This document shows, piece after piece, positions 60,035 through 64,000 of a stretch of 64,000 bases of DNA; position 1 is the stretch's first letter; every line of letters begins with the position of its first letter. The position numbers and the translations under genes were made by a program. The stretch comes from Verrucomicrobia bacterium LW23 (GTDB lineage Bacteria > Verrucomicrobiota > Verrucomicrobiia > Methylacidiphilales > UBA1321): positions 217,882-281,881 of the forward strand of contig QAZA01000017.1 in NCBI GenBank assembly GCA_003054695.1. The letters are read 5' to 3'. The notes under the pieces were generated by a model, which was not told the DNA's origin, did no database searches, and saw only the letters and a program-made list of their open reading frames with translations.

Positions 60035-63000
60035 ATGGAACATCACACTTCCGGCACGGGATACGCGGACAAGTGCGAGCGAAAAAAGGGCTCGCAGGCG
60101 CAATTGCGACACGTGTTTTTGCTCGCGGCGCTGAGCGTGGCTTCCGTACTGGGAATGGCCTTTGCGGGTAGCTTCGAAGGCGACGCGATCGATGACGGTT
60201 TTAAGACTAGCTATGGCCTGTCCACCAACCCCGTTTCCATCCACAATTTAACTGGCTGGTGGCAGCTGAATGCGAGCAATGGCGCGAGCGCTTCGGATCG
60301 AAGCGCGAACGACTTGCCCCTTGCGGTGGCAACGGTGGATGGCTCGCCGGTGATGCCGGGCGCGGTGGCGGAGGGTGGGGCCGTATGGCGTCCGGGCTTA
60401 TATGATAACGGGTTTGCCCTGGGCACGCATTTTCTGGCGGGACAGGTAACTGGCCCGGGTGCAACGGCTTATGCGCTGGGGAGCGACTTTACGTTTAGCG
60501 CGTGGGTGAAGCCGGATGCCGCGGGCACGGCGGGAACGCCAAGCGCAGCCACGGGCCGGGTGATTTTGCGCTGGGTGGACAGCGCCGGGCATGGTGTGCA
60601 GCTGGAAGTCGTTGATGGGGACAGACTTCGCGCGCGTTTTTCCACGACGGCGGGGGTGGATCAAATCGTGCAGGGCGCAAATGCGCTGGAGCGGCTGACT
60701 GAGGACGAGTGGCACCAGGTCTCGCTGGTGTACGAGGCGGCGACGGGCCGGGCCACGCTTTATCTGAACAGGCTGAAACTGGCGTCAGCCCTGGTGAATG
60801 GCAGCCTGGGGAACGGCGTTGCGGAGTTCAGGATCGGCGGCACCGGCTGGGAACTGGGGGCGTTTCACGGTCTTGCGGACGAGGTGCGCCTTTACAATAG
60901 GGTGCTCAGCGCGACTGAGATTGCGCAGTTACCGATAACGCTTTCCGATCTGGACGGTGATGCTTTGTCCACCTGGCAAGAGTACGTCAGCCATACCGAT
61001 CCGACGAAGAGGGATAGTGATAATAACGGGTTGCCGGAAGGCGCCGCGGTGGAGCTGGGTCTGGATCCAACGAATGCCGCGAGTGCTTCCACTGTAACGA
61101 GTTACGGCGTGACCCAGCTCGAACTGTACCGGCTGGGTCTCGATGCGGCGAACGCCCAAAGGGGAGGTTCTGTGGCGCCCTCGCACCTGGTGGGATACTG
61201 GCCGTTTGAGCTCAACGCGACGAATGCGGTCAGTGCGCTGGGCAATCCCAACTTTGTGTTTGACCATAGCGCGAGCGCTCTGCCGGGGCGCCTGCGGGCG
61301 AATGCGACGGAGCGAGCGGGAGCGTTCGGGCCGGGCAAGGTGGGTAACGCGTTGGTGCTCAACGGGAACGGCGTGTACGTGGAAGTGGCCCCGGTGACTT
61401 CTTTGGCTTCCACAACCGCCACCTCTCCCTCCCCTGCCCCGACGCCGTTGCCGGTGCTTTCCGGGGACTTTACGGTGGGCGCCTGGGTGAAAACGACGGA
61501 AGCAAATGGAACGTTGTTATCTTTTGTTGACTCGAATGGAAAGGGCTGGGAGCTTGGCCTTTCCAATGGCACTGTGAAGGCGCTGGTGAGCACCGTTGTG
61601 CAGGCCGATCAGGCGGTACAAAATCTTTCCGGCAACGCCCGTGCGCTTGCAGACGGACAGTGGCATCACATTGCCATGACGTATGTTGCGTCGAGCCGGA
61701 CGCTGTATCTTTTTGCGGATGGGGCGCTTGAATCGCTGCGTTCCATCGTCGGCACGGTGGGCGCGGGGCAGGAGTTGCGCATTGGCGCCAGCGCTGGCAT
61801 CGGCACGAGCGGAGGCCCGGCGTGGAAGGGCGGGATTGATGAGGTGCGTCTGTGGGACGTCGTGCTTTCGCCGGGAGAAATCGGGACGCTTTACGCCCCC
61901 CAGGTGGCGGGAGGTGGAAGCGGAACGGGCTTCGGCACAACGACTTCCGGCAGTGGAACGAGCGGTGCGGGAACGTCCGGCTCAGGCTCGACATCCGGCG
62001 GCGGAACTTCCGGGAGCAGCACGACGACAACAACTTCCACCCCGACGGAGGCGCCGGTGGGCGACCGGCTGGCGGCGATCATCAAACACAGGCCGCAGAT
62101 CAATGGGAAAATCGATGGCTCTGTCCAACAGCTTCTGGCGGAGGATGTTACGCTCAACAGCGGGGCGATCGTCACGGGCGATTTACTGATTCCGGGCGTG
62201 CCGCAAATCACGCAAAATGGATCGCCTGGCCAGATCACCTTTGGCGGGGTGAAGACGGGGACGGGCACGGCGACACCGACGAACCACCGGCTCACACTCA
62301 ACAGCAATTCAACATTACGTTACCTGGCCACGCGCACCGACGCGGTAACGCTGCCGGTGGCCGAGGCGCCGGCGAACCCGACGGGCAACCGCTCGGTGAA
62401 CCTCAACGGGCCAAACGATCCGGTCGGCGACTGGGCTACCGTGCGCGATATCAACTGCAACGGCAACACGGGGACATTGACTGTCCCCGCCGGCACTTAC
62501 GGCAATATTAACGCGGGCGGCAACTGGGTTCTCAAACTGGGCGTGGCGGATGCGCCGGCCGGTTCGGCCCCTGCCCTGTATGAGTTCCAGGGGCTCAATC
62601 TCAACAGCCAGGACCAGCTGGAGATTGTGGGGCCGGTGGAAATCCGGCTCAAATACAGCTTCAACAACAACGGCATTCTGGGCAACGCGGAGCATCCGGA
62701 CTGGCTGGTGCTCAAGATCAACAACGGTGGAGTTAACCTCAACAGCGGCAGCAAGATATACGGGCAGGTGATCGCGCCGAGCGGCACAGTCAACATCAAT
62801 GGCAACACATTGTTGACCGGCACGGTCCGCGCCGACCAGCTCACCATCAACAGCGGCGGCGAACTCCGCTACACCTCCACCAGCGCGCCGCCCGTTCCGC
62901 TGGTACTCACCGTCTCCCTTACCGCCCCCGAGCCTAATGCCCTGCTGCAAGCCCCTGCCCTGGTGCAACTTGCAGCGAACGCCACCGCCACCGGCCCCGC

Positions 63001-64000
63001 CGGCGCCGCCGTCACCAAAGTCGAATTCTACGCCACCCCGCTCACCGGCAACGGCCCGGGCACTCCCGTTCACCTCGGCGAAGATACCTCAGCGCCATAC
63101 ACTTACGCATGGAGCAACGTGGGTGCAGGCGCCTACTCCCTCACCGCCGTCGCCACCGCCAACAACGCGGCGCAGGCGACGTCCGTGCCGGTCTACATCA
63201 CCGTCAACGGGCAACCGAGCGTTGAAGTGACAACCTCTTCGGAGACGGGTGTCATCACGGCGGGCGGTTCGCTACGCATTACGGCCAGCCCTGCCGATAC
63301 CGACGGCATCATCACGAAGGTGGAATTTTTTGTCGACGGCGTGAAAGTGGGCGAATCCACCGGAGCGCCGTGGACATTTGACTGGACGGGGACGGAGCCT
63401 GGGCAACATGTTCTTACCGTGCGGGTTACAGATGATCGCGGAGCGGTCACCACCTCCTCGGAAACGCTGGTGACGGTAAATGCTCCACCCACCGTTGCCC
63501 TGACGGCTCCGACCGCGAATGCCACCATCCAACTTCCTGCCAGTGTGGCACTTACCGCGAGCGCCTCGGACAGCGACGGCACCATCGCCAAGGTAGAATT
63601 TTTTGCGCTGAACACCGGTGTCTCCAGCTCCTCTCCCGTAAAACTTGGCGAAGCGACGGACGCCCCGTACAGCCACACGTGGGCCCAGCCCGAAGCAGGA
63701 ACCTACGCGCTCACCGCAATGGCTACGGATAACCATGGCGCCACCGCGACATCCGAAGCTGTGCCGTTCACTGTGCAGGAGCCTGCGGTGGAATGGTTTA
63801 CGCTGAAGGAAGAGCAGGATTTTGCGAAGAAGAAGGAGTACAGCCTCACCATCCCCGCCCCCGTGCAGGGATCCCCCGCCAAGACGACCATCTCCTTCCG
63901 CTACAAGGAGTTAGCTTTCGACGACACGACGCAGACTTCCCCGCTCGCCGCCACCCGCATCCGCGACGGCTTCGAACTCGCCCTGCTCGGCGCCGACGGC
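60035..64000 (+). CDS. Giant secreted LamG / Ig-like surface protein (partial at window end)
   Basis: At least 1322 residues; runs off the right edge in frame. Signal peptide: HVFLLAALSVASVLGMAFAG. Two concanavalin/LamG domains follow: FTFSAWVKPDAAGTAGTPSA with DEWHQVSLVYEAATGRATLY, and FTVGAWVKTTEANGTLLSFV with DGQWHHIAMTYVASSRTLYL. Then a Gly/Ser/Thr linker, a beta-helix-like region (LTLNSNSTLRYLATRTDAVT, LNSGSKIYGQVIAPSGTVNI) and repeated Ig-like domains (VTKVEFYATPLTGNGPGTPV, ITKVEFFVDGVKVGESTGAP). This build is typical of large surface or toxin-delivery proteins; the C-terminal effector, if any, lies outside the window. The start has AGGA 5 nt upstream. Confidence 0.88.
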   Translation, partial: MEHHTSGTGYADKCERKKGSQAQLRHVFLLAALSVASVLGMAFAGSFEGDAIDDGFKTSYGLSTNPVSIHNLTGWWQLNASNGASASDRSANDLPLAVATVDGSPVMPGAVAEGGAVWRPGLYDNGFALGTHFLAGQVTGPGATAYALGSDFTFSAWVKPDAAGTAGTPSAATGRVILRWVDSAGHGVQLEVVDGDRLRARFSTTAGVDQIVQGANALERLTEDEWHQVSLVYEAATGRATLYLNRLKLASALVNGSLGNGVAEFRIGGTGWELGAFHGLADEVRLYNRVLSATEIAQLPITLSDLDGDALSTWQEYVSHTDPTKRDSDNNGLPEGAAVELGLDPTNAASASTVTSYGVTQLELYRLGLDAANAQRGGSVAPSHLVGYWPFELNATNAVSALGNPNFVFDHSASALPGRLRANATERAGAFGPGKVGNALVLNGNGVYVEVAPVTSLASTTATSPSPAPTPLPVLSGDFTVGAWVKTTEANGTLLSFVDSNGKGWELGLSNGTVKALVSTVVQADQAVQNLSGNARALADGQWHHIAMTYVASSRTLYLFADGALESLRSIVGTVGAGQELRIGASAGIGTSGGPAWKGGIDEVRLWDVVLSPGEIGTLYAPQVAGGGSGTGFGTTTSGSGTSGAGTSGSGSTSGGGTSGSSTTTTTSTPTEAPVGDRLAAIIKHRPQINGKIDGSVQQLLAEDVTLNSGAIVTGDLLIPGVPQITQNGSPGQITFGGVKTGTGTATPTNHRLTLNSNSTLRYLATRTDAVTLPVAEAPANPTGNRSVNLNGPNDPVGDWATVRDINCNGNTGTLTVPAGTYGNINAGGNWVLKLGVADAPAGSAPALYEFQGLNLNSQDQLEIVGPVEIRLKYSFNNNGILGNAEHPDWLVLKINNGGVNLNSGSKIYGQVIAPSGTVNINGNTLLTGTVRADQLTINSGGELRYTSTSAPPVPLVLTVSLTAPEPNALLQAPALVQLAANATATGPAGAAVTKVEFYATPLTGNGPGTPVHLGEDTSAPYTYAWSNVGAGAYSLTAVATANNAAQATSVPVYITVNGQPSVEVTTSSETGVITAGGSLRITASPADTDGIITKVEFFVDGVKVGESTGAPWTFDWTGTEPGQHVLTVRVTDDRGAVTTSSETLVTVNAPPTVALTAPTANATIQLPASVALTASASDSDGTIAKVEFFALNTGVSSSSPVKLGEATDAPYSHTWAQPEAGTYALTAMATDNHGATATSEAVPFTVQEPAVEWFTLKEEQDFAKKKEYSLTIPAPVQGSPAKTTISFRYKELAFDDTTQTSPLAATRIRDGFELALLGADG

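Noticed and set aside
62315..63736. Minus-strand frames opposite the giant surface protein
   Set aside because: The plus strand reads continuously from 60035 with signal peptide, LamG and Ig-like domains. The minus frames are low-complexity shadows.

Overview
The window comes from a GC-rich bacterium. Its setting best fits the Verrucomicrobiota, perhaps an Opitutaceae-like lineage. This is inferred from a LacI/GH16 sugar-use pair, an ISAzo13-family insertion sequence, a protein with homing-endonuclease-associated repeats, a giant LamG/Ig-like surface protein, and many genes without a Shine-Dalgarno sequence. No rRNA or core marker gene is present, so the assignment is tentative.

Layout. 1-6.1 kb is ordinary host DNA: a FecCD-type permease and its substrate-binding protein (cobalamin or siderophore uptake), a LacI-type regulator, a secreted GH16-like protein and a methyltransferase. 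6.2-8.5 kb is a transposon graveyard: an internally deleted IS5-family transposase, and an older integrase-core transposase gene split by an intact-looking ISAzo13-type element. A tRNA-Asn gene with a terminator follows, then a patch of GGTTAACAG repeats. 8.9-23.7 kb is a defence island. On the minus strand it holds a type III restriction gene (res, frameshifted), a NYN-domain protein, a type III methyltransferase (mod) with an AT-rich middle segment, an AT-rich OLD-family nuclease, a UvrD-like helicase with a RelE-like N-terminus, and an unknown gene. The OLD-UvrD pair looks like Gabija. A KAP-type NTPase points the other way.

23.8-57.9 kb is a tailed-phage-like prophage. Its left end carries a large serine recombinase with DUF2924 and two small partner genes. 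A three-gene minus-strand operon follows: SMC-like ATPase, HEAT-like histidine kinase, and response regulator with a winged-helix output. It is a cargo or defence candidate. Across an operator-rich gap come the early genes: an excisionase-like HTH protein, a replication protein, a PIF1-like helicase, and a 1518-residue fusion of primase-polymerase, ATPase, 3'-5' exonuclease and family A DNA polymerase. The late genes are lambda-like: terminase, RuvC-like resolvase, ParB-methyltransferase, M15 endolysin, gpW-like connector, portal, S49 protease/scaffold, capsid, tail, tape measure and holin. Beyond 57.9 kb the host resumes with the HNH-repeat protein and the giant surface protein, which runs off the window.

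The strongest undescribed signal is TTGACA(C/T), or a close variant, placed 12-13 nt before the start codon of many late phage genes. It marks a GTG start for the protease and an in-frame internal start for the scaffold. Other notable points are the ATPase/histidine-kinase/response-regulator operon, the fused replication protein with an AT-rich hinge carrying a ribosome-binding-site-like sequence, and a tandem array of GGGAC-N7-GTCCC hairpins between terminase and the RuvC-like gene. One hairpin of that array has been split by a 163-bp MITE-like insertion.
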